This document shows positions 38,473 through 47,514 of a DNA stretch of 64,000 nucleotides, in pieces. The notes beneath the pieces are model-generated. The model had not been told where the DNA came from and did no database searches. It saw nothing but the letters and a program-made list of their open reading frames with translations. The DNA comes from Polyangium mundeleinium. Its GTDB lineage: Bacteria > Myxococcota_A > Polyangia > Polyangiales > Polyangiaceae. Within the stretch, counting starts at the first letter, position 1; each line of letters starts with the position of its first letter. The stretch lies in contig NZ_JAQNDO010000001.1 of NCBI RefSeq assembly GCF_028369105.1, positions 4,494,501 through 4,558,500 on the forward strand, given 5' to 3'. Both the position numbers and the translations under genes were made by a program.

Positions 38473-39234
38473 GTGGCCAAGAAGTCGAAGCAGGTCGACA
38501 ACCGCATTCAATCGAGCGGGCACGTCATCCACGCCGCGAAGACGCACGCCGAGCAGGTCGCCGAGAAGCTCGCGGCGCGCGCGATCTCCGTGCAAGGGGC
38601 GAATACGAAAGCGACGAAGGAGGTCTTTCAGGTCGTCCTCGTGTTCTTGACGGAGACCCTCGGCGCCTCGGCCCGGTCCCTCGACGAGGCGGAGCTTCGT
38701 GTCCTCGCGGAGCGCGCCGATGATGTCGGCGTGCGCGAGGGGCGCGACGCGGCCGCCGCGGACCTCCTTCGCGCCGCCGTGCGCTTCAAATCGATGGTCT
38801 CGGACGCGCTCGGCCCCGGGGGGCTCCACACCTATGGGCTCGCCGGAGAAACGCCGCGCACGCCCCGCGATCTCGTGAGCCACGCGCGGAGCGTGTCGGT
38901 CCTGATGACGCAAAAGCCCTTCCTGGTCACCGTCGAGGGCGTCACCTTCGACAGCGCCGCCATGGCCGCGACGCTGGACGACAAAGCCAACACCCTCGAT
39001 CAAGCCCTCGCGACCATGCAGCGCGAGGAGCAGGAGCTCGCCGATCAGCTCGGCCATCGTGATAGCCAGGTGCTCGCGTGGATCGAGGACCACCAGGGCA
39101 TCACCGATACCCTCGTCGGCCTTTTCCGCCTGGCCGGTCGCAAAGATCTTTCCGCGCGGGTGCGCCCGACGAGCCGCGCGCTCGCCGGCGAGGAGATCAC
39201 GCCGCCCGTCGAGACGACGGATGGCACGAAATGA
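38473..39234 (+). CDS. conserved-type hypothetical protein
   Basis: 253 aa, GTG start at 38473 behind GGGAGG. No signal peptide. The sequence is mostly helical with a likely coiled coil near residues 175-200 (LDDKANTLDQALATMQREEQELADQL). No domain recognised. Probably cytoplasmic. Confidence 0.65.
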   Translation: MAKKSKQVDNRIQSSGHVIHAAKTHAEQVAEKLAARAISVQGANTKATKEVFQVVLVFLTETLGASARSLDEAELRVLAERADDVGVREGRDAAAADLLRAAVRFKSMVSDALGPGGLHTYGLAGETPRTPRDLVSHARSVSVLMTQKPFLVTVEGVTFDSAAMAATLDDKANTLDQALATMQREEQELADQLGHRDSQVLAWIEDHQGITDTLVGLFRLAGRKDLSARVRPTSRALAGEEITPPVETTDGTK

Positions 39235-39763
39235 CAAAACTCAGGAGGCGATCCGCCGTCTTCGGCAGGGCCGCGGGGCGGTCGATACGAGTGGGACGAG
39301 TGACAGCGGGGGCAGCGGGGGCAGCGGGGGCAGTGGCGGCAGTGGCGGCAGCGGCGGCGAAGAACCTGGTGCCGGCGGGGGTGGAGCGACGGGGCCCACC
39401 TGCACCAAGCTTGCGGATCTCGGCAACGCGAATATCGACATCCCCGCGATCACGCTGAACGGCGCGATCACGGTGAACGGCAGCGTGCCGGCGGCGGGGA
39501 ACAAGACCAGCGCCGTGCGGCTCCGGAACCTGGAGACCGGCGATAGCGTGATGCTGGGGAGGCCTGGCGACGCAAGTTATGCGGCCAAGCTGATCGTGGC
39601 TGGGACCTACGACGTCTCTTATCACTGGGACGCCACGGATTCGCAGGAGCTGCCGCGCAATGAATCGGCCCGCCGGGGCTGCGTGGTGATCGCGCCCTGC
39701 TTGCACGGGCTTCCTGCCTGGTTGACAGGATGGCTTGCGGTCTTGCCTCGGCCTGTGCGATGA
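39223..39763 (+). pseudogene. degenerate lipoprotein gene capped by a dispersed repeat
   Basis: The frame from ATG 39223 reads a short basic segment, then GGSGGSGG repeats, then a domain of about 90 residues (LADLGNANIDIPAITLNGAI and onward, GTYDVSYHWDATDS) typical of myxobacterial lipoproteins. There is no signal peptide in this frame; a second frame starting MTKLRRRSAVFGRAAGRS at 39231 supplies a basic start but no hydrophobic core. The C-terminal 25 or so codons run into the repeat at 39690. Both ends therefore look damaged: the signal region is lost and the tail is replaced by repeat sequence. Confidence 0.6.
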
Positions 39764-39884
39764 ACTGCGCATCGCGCGGTTCATCGTCCTGGGTCCAGCC
39801 CCTGGCTGGTCCGGGTCCAGGGGCGGACAGCCCCTGGTGGGGCCTGGGGCAACGCCCCAGCTCCGCGCCTTCAACATGAGAAAC
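39690..39884. repeat. third copy of the dispersed hairpin-bearing repeat
   Basis: Matches the right copy at 18300-18480: GCGGTCTTG, CGATGAACTGCGC with an imperfect hairpin (39758-39786), GGTCCGGGTCCAGGGG, GGTGGGGCCTGGGGCAA and the terminal CAACATGAGA. It joins the damaged lipoprotein gene to the next gene. The ATG at 39876 is part of the repeat itself. Confidence 0.85.
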
Positions 39885-41063
39885 ATGGGGTTCGTCGAGG
39901 AGCTGAAACACGGACGGCGCGGCGTTCGATTCGCCGTGCCGCAGGGGTTCGAGGTCTCGGAGGAGACCGACCGCTCCGCCATGCTCGTCGACAAGGCCCG
40001 CGGCTTCTCCCTCTCGCTCGGGGCTTTCGCGCACCGGCTCGATCTCCTGCCCGCGCACGATGCGCTCCTCCGCCGTGACGTCGAGCGGCACGCGCGGGAC
40101 CTCTTCGAGACGTGCTTCCGATCCACGCCGCCTGCGGATGCGAAGGCGCGACCTCGCACGGATGACAAGGCCTGGTCGCCGGTCGTCGAGGTCGTTCCGG
40201 TCGTGATCGGCGCCGCGCGCGCGCTTCGCGTGGTGCATCGCCTCTGGTACGAGCCGGGCCGCGAGACGTTGATGGGGCACCTCCTCGTGCCGCTCGCGCG
40301 GGGCCTCTTCGAATGCCGCGTCCTTCCGCCGACGTCGCGGCTGACCGGCGTGCGCGAGGCGGCCGTGGCTGATCGCGCGGCCGCCGCCCTGGCCGGCGCC
40401 GATCCCGCGGCCTTCTTGCGGGCCATCGATCAACGCGCCTCCGACGATCCCGCGCTCGACGCCTCGTTCCCGCGGCATCCGCTCAGCGTGGCGCGAATGG
40501 GACTTCAGGTCCTGCTCGAAGAAGCCGCGATCGAAATCCTCGATCCCGTCGTGGAGACGCGCCCCGGTGAGGTCGAGATCACGGCTGCTGGGTTTGCCGT
40601 CACGCCGCCGCCTCGGTATCGGCTCGTCGAGAAGGATCCGCCTTCGCCGAAGCTCGCGTCGTGGAGCCGCGTTTCTTTCTCGGGGACCGATGGAATCCAG
40701 CTCCTCACGGTCTCGCGGACGGGGACGCGGCTCCCCGCGCGGAATGGTCGAAAGCTCGCGCGGATCGCGGAGGAGCTCACGCGCGCGTCCGTACCCGCGG
40801 GCGCCGAGGCGGTACGCGTGAGCGCGGTCGCGCTCCCGGACGAACGCGGGCGCTCGCATGCGGAGACGTATCACGCGTATGCGCTCGGCGCGTCGCGGCA
40901 GCAATCGCTCTTTCGCTGGTTCACCGAGCCCGACGGCGAGGTCGTGATGATCGCGCTCGGCGCGGCGATGTGCGTGCCCTTGGACGAGCTCGCGGAGGAC
41001 GCGGAGGCCGTGGTGCGATCGTTCCGGCGGCTCGGGGGGAAGAAATGGTGGCAGATTTTTTGA
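39885..41063 (+). CDS. hypothetical protein, 392 aa
   Basis: I choose ATG 39885 (MGFVEELKHGRRGVRF); the in-frame ATG 39876 lies in the tail of the dispersed repeat, and the real start could be either. The N-terminal half resembles a small alpha/beta domain (GVRFAVPQGFEVSEE, ADRAMLVDKARGFSLSLGAFA). A second, similar part begins near residue 230 (VSFSGTDGIQLLTV) and ends with DEVVMIALGA-type strands. No signal peptide, no recognised family. Confidence 0.7.
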   Translation: MGFVEELKHGRRGVRFAVPQGFEVSEETDRSAMLVDKARGFSLSLGAFAHRLDLLPAHDALLRRDVERHARDLFETCFRSTPPADAKARPRTDDKAWSPVVEVVPVVIGAARALRVVHRLWYEPGRETLMGHLLVPLARGLFECRVLPPTSRLTGVREAAVADRAAAALAGADPAAFLRAIDQRASDDPALDASFPRHPLSVARMGLQVLLEEAAIEILDPVVETRPGEVEITAAGFAVTPPPRYRLVEKDPPSPKLASWSRVSFSGTDGIQLLTVSRTGTRLPARNGRKLARIAEELTRASVPAGAEAVRVSAVALPDERGRSHAETYHAYALGASRQQSLFRWFTEPDGEVVMIALGAAMCVPLDELAEDAEAVVRSFRRLGGKKWWQIF

Positions 41064-41153
41064 GCTGCCGGTGCAGACGGCCCGGGGATTCTTTGCTGCA
41101 AACCCGCGCCCCATGGCCTAGGATTCGCCCTCCTCGCTCTGGAGCGTTCCGCC

Positions 41154-42842
41154 ATGACGTACGATCTCAAGACTGCCAATGCCCCCCGCATGACCGGCCT
41201 CGCGCTCGAGGCCGCAGCGCTCGCCCTTGAAAATCCGGCCACGGGGCAGCTCCTCGGGCAGAAGCTCCTGAAGGACCTCGGCATCCTGGATCTCCGGTAC
41301 TCGCTCCTCCCCGAGGCGCCCTCCGTCGCGCCGAGCCTGCCGCGCCCCGCGAGCTTCACGGCCTCGGCCGCGCCGCCCGTCGACCTCGAAGGGCTCGCGC
41401 GTTCCGCCCGAAAACCCCCGGGGTTCGCCTTCGAGTCGGCCGTGGACTTCGTCGCCGCGTACCGCGAGGGGCGCTCCGATCCGGTGGCGGTCGCCGAGCG
41501 GTTCCTCGCGGCGGCGCAGCGCCTCGATACCGGCGAGCGCGCGCTCCGGGTGTTCATCGAGCGAAACACCGATCGGCTGCTCGCCGCGGCGCGCGAGAGC
41601 CGCGAGCGATATCGCAAAGGCGCGCCCCTCGGCCCGCTCGACGGCGTGCCGGTGTCCGTCAAGGACGAGCTCGACGCGGAAGGGTATTCCACGACCGTCG
41701 GCACGCGGTTCTTGAAGCTCCGGCCCTCCGAGGACGCGACCACGGTCCGCCGCCTGCGCGAGGCCGGCGCGTTGATCCTCGGCAAGGTCAACATGCACGA
41801 GATCGGGATCGATACCTCGGGCTTCAACGCCCACCACGGGACGCCGACGAACCCGTATGCGCCGGGGCATTACACGGGCGGCTCGTCGAGCGGATCGGCC
41901 GCCAGCGTCGCGGCCGGGTTTTGCCCGATCTCGATCGGCGCCGACGGCGGCGGCTCGATCCGCATTCCGGCCGCGCTTTGCGGCATCGTCGGGCTCAAGG
42001 CCACGTGGAGCCGCATCAGCGAGCACGGGGCATTTCCCCTTTGCGCCAGCGTCGGCCACGTCGGCCCGCTCGGCGCCACGGTGCGGGACGTCGCCCTCGC
42101 GTATGCCCTCATGGCCGGCCCCGACGCGAAAGATCCGAATTCGCTCCATCAGCCGCCCCATCACCTCGACGGCCTCGGCCAGGGCGACCTCGAAGGCGTG
42201 CGCATCGGCGTCTATCGTCCCTGGTTCGAGCACGCCACGCCCGAGATCGTCCGCGCCGCGGAGGGCGCGATCGAGCTCTACCGCTCCCGCGGCGCGCAGA
42301 TCGTCGAGGTCGAGATCCCCGAGCTCGAGCGCGCGCGTGTCGCGCAGGGCGTCACCATTCTTTGCGAAATGGCCTCGGGCATGGCGCGGCTCGACGCCGA
42401 GCACCGCAAATCGTTCAGCCTCGGCGTGCGGATCAACCTGGCGATGGGGCGGGCGATCGCGGGCATCGATTACGTGCAGGCGCAGAAGGTGCGGACGCGT
42501 TTTTCCGAGCACCTCGCCCGGGTGTTCCAGGCGGTCGACGTGATCGTGACGCCGACGACCGCGCTCACGGCGCCGCGTATCGCGGACGACGTCTTTCCGC
42601 GCGGCGAGAGCAACCTGGAGGTCACGAGTGGGCTCATGCGGTTCGTGTATCCGGCGAACCTCACGGGCAATCCCGCGCTCAGCGTGCCCGGCGGGTATGG
42701 CGCGAGCGGGCATCCGATCGGCATTCAGCTCCTCGGGCGTCCCTGGGAAGAGCACCTTCTTTTGCGTTTGGGCGAGGTGCTGGAGCAAAACGTGCCGCGG
42801 AAGGCGCCGTCGATTCACGTGCGCCTGCTCGAAGGGGCCTGA
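41154..42842 (+). CDS. amidase (amidase signature family)
   Basis: 562 aa. The amidase-signature core is clear: GPLDGVPVSVKDE (catalytic Lys), then GGSSSGSAASVAAGF (cis-Ser) and the ADGGGSIRIPAALCG segment with the nucleophilic Ser. An extra N-terminal region of about 100 residues precedes the domain, as in fatty-acid-amide-hydrolase-like members. No GatB/GatC neighbours, so it is not a tRNA amidotransferase subunit. It hydrolyses an amide bond in an unknown substrate. Confidence 0.9.
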   Translation: MTYDLKTANAPRMTGLALEAAALALENPATGQLLGQKLLKDLGILDLRYSLLPEAPSVAPSLPRPASFTASAAPPVDLEGLARSARKPPGFAFESAVDFVAAYREGRSDPVAVAERFLAAAQRLDTGERALRVFIERNTDRLLAAARESRERYRKGAPLGPLDGVPVSVKDELDAEGYSTTVGTRFLKLRPSEDATTVRRLREAGALILGKVNMHEIGIDTSGFNAHHGTPTNPYAPGHYTGGSSSGSAASVAAGFCPISIGADGGGSIRIPAALCGIVGLKATWSRISEHGAFPLCASVGHVGPLGATVRDVALAYALMAGPDAKDPNSLHQPPHHLDGLGQGDLEGVRIGVYRPWFEHATPEIVRAAEGAIELYRSRGAQIVEVEIPELERARVAQGVTILCEMASGMARLDAEHRKSFSLGVRINLAMGRAIAGIDYVQAQKVRTRFSEHLARVFQAVDVIVTPTTALTAPRIADDVFPRGESNLEVTSGLMRFVYPANLTGNPALSVPGGYGASGHPIGIQLLGRPWEEHLLLRLGEVLEQNVPRKAPSIHVRLLEGA

Positions 42843-42887
42843 CGCTCGTTGACAACGAGCCCGCGCTCCGGACACGATGCCCCGCGC

Positions 42888-44108
42888 ATGGAGCCAGCCC
42901 CGCTCCCGCGCTCGCGCCCTCGCCTCGGGCCGCTCCTCTTTCTCGCCCGAAAGAGCCTGCTCGGGAGCCGCTTCACGTTCGCCCTGCTCGTCCTCTCGGT
43001 CGCCGCGGGCGCGGGGTTTCAGATTCCCAATACAGCAAACCTCGCCGGATTCTCGGAAGCCCTGCTCGAAGAGGAGCTGCGCCACGGGGCCGGCGACGTG
43101 CGCGTGGAGCCGCGGGAGAAGCGGCATTTCGAGGACGGTGCCGCCGCGGCCGCGCGGGTCTCCGAGGCCGCCGGCGCGCCCGTCCGCGCCGCCGTCCCCG
43201 TGCTCGTGCTGCCCGGCGCGGTCGGCAAGGGCGGGCGGTTCCAGAATGCGCTCGTCCACGGCTACGACTTCCCCGGGGATCCCGCGCTCCGGCCCTTTCA
43301 CCTGACCAGCGGCGAGCTCCCCGCGCCCGGTGATGCGAACGGCGTCCTGCTCGGCACCTCGCTCGCGAACCGGATCGGCGTGAAGGTCGGCGACGCCGTC
43401 GACCTGCGGATCATCCTCGGCGGCCCGCCCGGCGGCGCCGGCGAGCCCTTGGGCGCGACCGTGATGACCGTGCGTGGCCTCGTCGCGGGGAGCGCCGGCG
43501 CCTACCGCAGCGCCTTCCTCGACCGCGGCTCCCTCGCCGAGAAGACCGGCGCCCCGGCCGCCGCCTCCGCGGTCCACGTTCACCTCGACGACCACTTCGC
43601 CGCCTCGGACCTCGCCACGCGCCTCGAAGCCCGTCTCCCCGAGGCCCGCGCCGTCGGTTGGAGGGAGGATGACCCGTACGTCACGAACTACCTCGCCGCC
43701 AACCGCACCGTGAACGCCGTCTCCTACGCCATGGTCGTCGCGGCGATCAGCATCCCGGTCTGGGCCCTCTTCCACATCCACGTCCTCGGCCGGCGCCGCG
43801 AGATCGGCATCCTCGCCGCGCTCGGCTTCTCCCGCCGCGAGATCTTTGGCCTCTTCCTTCTTCAGGCCCTCGTCGTCGCGCTCGCCGGGCTCAGCGCCGG
43901 CGCGGCGCTCGGCTACGGCATGTTGCTCTACTTCCAGGCCCACCCCATCTTCTCGTGGGAGGCGCTCGTCGTTCGCCCCGTCATCACGGCCGCCGTCCTC
44001 GCCGGCCCTTGCCTCGCCGTGCTCGCGACCACCCTGCTCGCGGGCAGCGTCCCGGCCTGGCGCGCGGCCCGTACCGACCCGGCGCGGGTCCTGCGCAGGA
44101 TCGACTGA
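42888..44108 (+). CDS. ABC transporter permease, FtsX/LolC/MacB type
   Basis: 406 aa. ATG 42888 gives MEPAPLPRSRPRLGPLLFLARKSLLGSR; an upstream TTG at 42849 is possible but less likely. One N-terminal transmembrane helix (TFALLVLSVAAGAGF), a large periplasmic domain of about 230 residues, then three C-terminal helices with ILAALGFSRREIFGLFLLQ, the FtsX-domain hallmark, and the tail PAWRAARTDPARVLRR. Its stop overlaps the ATPase start (TGATG), so the two form one unit for a mechanotransmission-type exporter acting on envelope substrates. Confidence 0.88.
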   Translation: MEPAPLPRSRPRLGPLLFLARKSLLGSRFTFALLVLSVAAGAGFQIPNTANLAGFSEALLEEELRHGAGDVRVEPREKRHFEDGAAAAARVSEAAGAPVRAAVPVLVLPGAVGKGGRFQNALVHGYDFPGDPALRPFHLTSGELPAPGDANGVLLGTSLANRIGVKVGDAVDLRIILGGPPGGAGEPLGATVMTVRGLVAGSAGAYRSAFLDRGSLAEKTGAPAAASAVHVHLDDHFAASDLATRLEARLPEARAVGWREDDPYVTNYLAANRTVNAVSYAMVVAAISIPVWALFHIHVLGRRREIGILAALGFSRREIFGLFLLQALVVALAGLSAGAALGYGMLLYFQAHPIFSWEALVVRPVITAAVLAGPCLAVLATTLLAGSVPAWRAARTDPARVLRRID

Positions 44109-44761
44109 TGCCGGCGGTCCTCCGTTGCGAGAGCCTCGTGCGTCGCCTCAGCGAACATGACGTCGTCCGTGGCGCCTCGCTCGACCTCGACGAGGCCGCG
44201 TCCATCGCGCTCGTGGGCCCGAGCGGCTGCGGCAAGACGACGTTGCTCCAGATGATCGGCTTGCTCGATCGACCCACCGCCGGCCGTGTCGTGCTTGCTG
44301 GTCACGACGCCTGGTCACTCTCCGATGCAGTGCGCGCCGAGCTGCGGCTCGCGTGGGTCGGGTTCGTGTTTCAACAGAACAACCTCGTCGAGACGCTGAG
44401 CGCGCGGGAGAACGTGGCGTTGCCTGCGTGGCGGCTCGGGGCCTCACGCCGCGAGGCCGAGCGCGCGGCGGATGCGCTGCTCGAACGGTTCGGCCTCGCC
44501 GCGCGCCGCGACGCGCCTGCCTCCGAGCTCTCCGTGGGCGAGGCGCAACGCGTGGCCATCGCCCGCGCGCTCGTGAACCGCCCGCGCCTCGTGCTCGCGG
44601 ACGAGCCGACGGGCAGCCTCGATAGCACGTCGGCCGACGTCGTGATGGAGGCGCTCGCCGCGGCCTCGGCCCTCGGCGCGGCGTTGCTCGTGGTCACGCA
44701 CGATCCGCGGATCGCGGCGCGAGCGGGCCGGACCGTGGAGATGCGCGACGGGCGGCTCTGA
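44108..44761 (+). CDS. ABC transporter ATP-binding protein
   Basis: 217 aa, ATG 44108 overlapping the permease stop. Walker A GPSGCGKTT, Q-loop FVFQQNN, signature LSVGEAQRVAIARAL, Walker B LVLADEPTGSLD and the His switch VTHD are all intact. The DEPTGSLD form is typical of LolD/MacB-type ATPases. The 3-prime end overlaps the convergent acyltransferase gene by 68 bp. Confidence 0.93.
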   Translation: MPAVLRCESLVRRLSEHDVVRGASLDLDEAASIALVGPSGCGKTTLLQMIGLLDRPTAGRVVLAGHDAWSLSDAVRAELRLAWVGFVFQQNNLVETLSARENVALPAWRLGASRREAERAADALLERFGLAARRDAPASELSVGEAQRVAIARALVNRPRLVLADEPTGSLDSTSADVVMEALAAASALGAALLVVTHDPRIAARAGRTVEMRDGRL

Positions 44762-45794
44762 GGAGCAGGAACGCGCCGAGGCATACGGCCGTCGTGAGCG
44801 TCACGACGCCGAGGTACTTCAAGGGACCCGGCCACGCGAGGCGTGAGGCGGCGATCTGGAGGAAGACGACGATCGGCAGATGCGTGACGTACACGAAGTA
44901 CGACGCGTCGGCGAGCAAGCGGACGAGCGGGCGTGTGCGGGTGACGAGCCGGCCGCACGTGCCGAGAAAAACCGCGACGGCGAGGCACGAGAACGCCGCG
45001 CTCGTGACGAGCGCCCACGCGGGCGCGCGCGCCGGGGCGCCCGCCGCGGTGCTCGCGAGGAGCGGGGGGACGAGCGCGACGAGCAGCACGAGCGCGAGCC
45101 CCACGAGCCACGGGAGCATGCGCGCATACGCCGCGAGGTCTTCGGGATCGAGCAGCCACCCCCACGCGAAAAATACCGCGAAGTAAGCTGCGATCACCGG
45201 TTCGACGAGGAACGAGAGCGGCGTGTCGAGCTGGAGCTTGCCCGCGACGAGCAGGACGACCGACACGGCGGCGATCGCGAGCGCGGGCAAGGCGAGGGGC
45301 GCGCGTGCGGGGCGACGTGGCAGGACGGCGGCGAGCGTCGAGATCAGGAGCAGGTAGTAAAGGAACCAGAGGTGCGCGAGCGTGACGGGGAGCTCGGAGG
45401 CATGCAGCGCGGGCACCTGGCTGCCCACCGCCGCGCGCCCTTCGAGCGTTCGTCCGTGGTCCCAGAGCGCGTTCATCGCCGCGGAGACGGGCACGAGCGC
45501 GAGGAGCAGCGGGAGGAGCACACGCGTGGCCCGCTCGCGGGCAAACCCCCGGAGGCCCCGGCGCGTGACGATGCCGCGCGAGACCATGCCGGAGAGGAGG
45601 AAAAAGACCGGCATCAGGAACGCGCGGCCCACCCACACCACGAAGTCCGCGGCGAGGTGCGTCGACCGATCCTTGATCGCCCAGCCGATCGGCGTCGCCA
45701 GGAACGAGAGCAGGCCGTGCAAGAGGACGACGAGCGCCGTGGCGAAGGCGCGCGCGCCGTCGAGCGCGTGGATGCGCGTCCCCTCGCGCTCCAT
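44694..45794 (-). CDS. membrane acyltransferase, acyltransferase-3 family
   Basis: 366 aa, ATG 45794 (MEREGTRIHALDGARAFATALVVLLHG). The N-terminal LDGARAxxxxxVxxxH segment with its conserved His, ten or so hydrophobic helices and the C-terminal YFVYVTHLPIVVF segment fit the acyltransferase-3 family, which O-acylates sugars or lipids in the membrane. The start overlaps the stop of the upstream gene by one base (TGATG). Confidence 0.85.
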   Translation of the reverse strand: MEREGTRIHALDGARAFATALVVLLHGLLSFLATPIGWAIKDRSTHLAADFVVWVGRAFLMPVFFLLSGMVSRGIVTRRGLRGFARERATRVLLPLLLALVPVSAAMNALWDHGRTLEGRAAVGSQVPALHASELPVTLAHLWFLYYLLLISTLAAVLPRRPARAPLALPALAIAAVSVVLLVAGKLQLDTPLSFLVEPVIAAYFAVFFAWGWLLDPEDLAAYARMLPWLVGLALVLLVALVPPLLASTAAGAPARAPAWALVTSAAFSCLAVAVFLGTCGRLVTRTRPLVRLLADASYFVYVTHLPIVVFLQIAASRLAWPGPLKYLGVVTLTTAVCLGAFLLLRAARRASPRSGPLAPRSADRA

Positions 45795-46765
45795 CAGCCG
45801 CGTGGCCCCCGGGGGCGCTCGGCGTGCTCGCAGAGGAGACCTCCGAGCAGGTGATACTCGAGGTAAGCCCGCGCGACGTCGATCGCGCCGTCCATCTTCG
45901 CGCTCTTGCCGCCGAGCCCGATCTCGCCTTCGCCTTTCTGGAAACGAAACGCGAGTGTCTCGCCCGCGCAAAGCCCGCGCGTCATCACGGGTTCGAGCAG
46001 CGGCTCTCGATCGAGCCCGAACAGGAACAGGTCCCGCTGCACGATCGACGAGAGTTTGTCCGAGAGCGCCGTCAGCGAGAGCTCCCACGCGCCCTCGCGC
46101 AGCATCGCGGCGACGGAACCTTGGCGGATGAGCGCGGCGTTCGCCCCGTCGAGCGATCGCAGCTCCGCGCGCACGAGCATCCAGGCGAGCCCGAGCGCGC
46201 CGAAGCCGAGCGAGAGATCCGCCACGCGATAACCTTTCCGATGCGGATCCTGAAACGAGCCGCGCGTGTTGTCGCGCATGGCCATGAGCGCCTTCACCAC
46301 GAGGTGCGCGATCGAAGGCGCACGCACGAGCGAGCGCGCGCGTTCTTCCGTGTAGACCGTCTCGGGCCGCGGCCCTCCCTCGACGACGACGTCGAAGGGC
46401 TCGAAATCGGCGTCCACGAGCGGCTCCTGCGTGCGCAGATGCCGGTGCAGATCGAGCGAGAGCGCGTCGCCTTTCTTGAAAATTTCGAGGTGGATCGCGA
46501 TCGGCGTGCGCGCGCCCGTCGTCGTCGTGCCGTCGGCGAGGAACTCGAGATCGGCGATCAGCGTCTTTTCCGGGTAACGGCGCGCGTTTGTCACCGTGAT
46601 GCGCCGCGCGCGCCGATCGATGGTCACCTCGGTGTCGTCGTTCTCCAGCGCGAGCCGGTTGCTTTCGTTCGCGCCGCGGCTGCCGACGCCCGCGAGCGGG
46701 CAAACGATGCGGCCGGGAAAATATCGTACGCCGCGTTTCTGATGGGTCTCGATGTCAGGAAACAT
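45794..46765 (-). CDS. hypothetical protein coupled to the acyltransferase
   Basis: 323 aa, ATG 46765 (MFPDIETHQKRGVRYFPGRI). It has a beta-rich N-terminal half (NDDTEVTIDRRARRITVTNARR, TPIAIHLEIFKKGDALSLDLHRHL) and a helical C-terminal half. No signal peptide or known domain. One-base overlap with the downstream acyltransferase suggests a shared role in modifying an envelope component. Confidence 0.7.
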   Translation of the reverse strand: MFPDIETHQKRGVRYFPGRIVCPLAGVGSRGANESNRLALENDDTEVTIDRRARRITVTNARRYPEKTLIADLEFLADGTTTTGARTPIAIHLEIFKKGDALSLDLHRHLRTQEPLVDADFEPFDVVVEGGPRPETVYTEERARSLVRAPSIAHLVVKALMAMRDNTRGSFQDPHRKGYRVADLSLGFGALGLAWMLVRAELRSLDGANAALIRQGSVAAMLREGAWELSLTALSDKLSSIVQRDLFLFGLDREPLLEPVMTRGLCAGETLAFRFQKGEGEIGLGGKSAKMDGAIDVARAYLEYHLLGGLLCEHAERPRGPRG

Positions 46766-46981
46766 CACGATGGTCCGGCTGGAATCATGCCGCGAGCGTG
46801 GTCCGAAGCGTGTCGAAAAGCATAACGCACCTTGTCGAAGGCGTGTCAGTGTTAGGTGACCAACGAACAAATCGGTGTCGAGGCGCGCGCGCAGCTTGTG
46901 GCTCGGCTTTGATTGCCTGTAACCTTTTCAGGTTCCGTGGCGCCATGTAGCGCCACCACAAACTCGAGAGAGGAGCCGGTC

Positions 46982-47326
46982 ATGGCCTATCGCACGAATA
47001 CTCCGGAGCTTTACGAAGGTCGGCACTACGGCGAGAGCGAGCAGTGCGTCGCGCTCGTCAAGTACGCCTGCGGCGCGCCGCACACCTCGGCGTGGAAGAA
47101 GGGCGCTCTCGTGCTCGGCAACGCGGCGATCCTGCCCGGCACGGCGATCGCGTGCGGCTGGGAGGACAATCGCTACATGAGCCGCGCGCGCGGCAACCAC
47201 GCTGCGATCTACCTCGGCCAGTTCGGCAACACGATCGAGGTCGTCGATCAGTGGTCGGGCGAGCCGGCGAAGCGCCGCTACAAGACGCACAAGCCCGAGA
47301 AGGCGTACTACATCATCGAAGGCTGA
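46982..47326 (+). CDS. BPSL0067-family protein
   Basis: 114 aa, ATG 46982 behind GAGAGGAG. The pattern ESEQCVALVKYACGAPHTSAWKKG, the GNHAAIYL segment and VVDQWSG match the BPSL0067 family, small proteins with a Cys...His arrangement like NlpC/P60-CHAP amidases. The Cys (QCVAL) and His (NHAA) are likely catalytic. Such proteins are thought to cleave peptidoglycan and some occur near type VI secretion genes; none are visible here. No signal peptide and no obvious immunity partner. Confidence 0.75.
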   Translation: MAYRTNTPELYEGRHYGESEQCVALVKYACGAPHTSAWKKGALVLGNAAILPGTAIACGWEDNRYMSRARGNHAAIYLGQFGNTIEVVDQWSGEPAKRRYKTHKPEKAYYIIEG

Positions 47327-47452
47327 GAGGGTGTATTCCCCAGGCTGCTGCGCGGCTCGATGTGTCGGTCGGCCTCGCTCGACGTACAGAGTACGCCTCG
47401 CTCGGCCTTCCTAGCCTCGAGCCGCTCGCGACGCCTGAGGAATACCCCCTGT
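47327..47452. repeat. long imperfect inverted repeat (about 124 bp)
   Basis: Outer arms GGGTGTATTCCCCAGGC (47331-47347) and GCCTGAGGAATACCCCC (47434-47450). Inside, GGCTCGATG...GGTCGGCCTCGCTCGACGTAC pairs imperfectly with GTACGCCTCGCTCGGCC...CTCGAGCC around a three-base loop near 47390. A similar right arm occurs alone at 3736-3770. Confidence 0.7.
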
Positions 47453-47458
47453 AGACGA

Positions 47459-47500
47459 AAGCCCGCTCGTGCCTCCCGGCGCGAGCGGGCTTCGTGTTTT
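47459..47500. terminator. bidirectional terminator hairpin
   Basis: AAGCCCGCTCG (47459-47469) pairs with CGAGCGGGCTT (47482-47492), followed by a TTTT run at 47497. It sits between the convergent BPSL0067-like and amine oxidase genes. Confidence 0.75.
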
Positions 47501-47514
47501 TCCGGGGCGGACGA

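Noticed and set aside
37710-38507. Minus-strand gene with 14-residue repeats
   Set aside because: It overlaps the kinase 3-prime end by hundreds of bases, has no ribosome site at a sensible start, and is explained by the 42-bp DNA repeat.
41154-42842. GatA subunit of the amidotransferase
   Set aside because: Extra N-terminal region and absence of gatB/gatC neighbours favour a general amidase.
47330-47500. tRNA or known small RNA gene
   Set aside because: No tRNA-like cloverleaf or conserved loops; only a long imperfect hairpin followed by a terminator.
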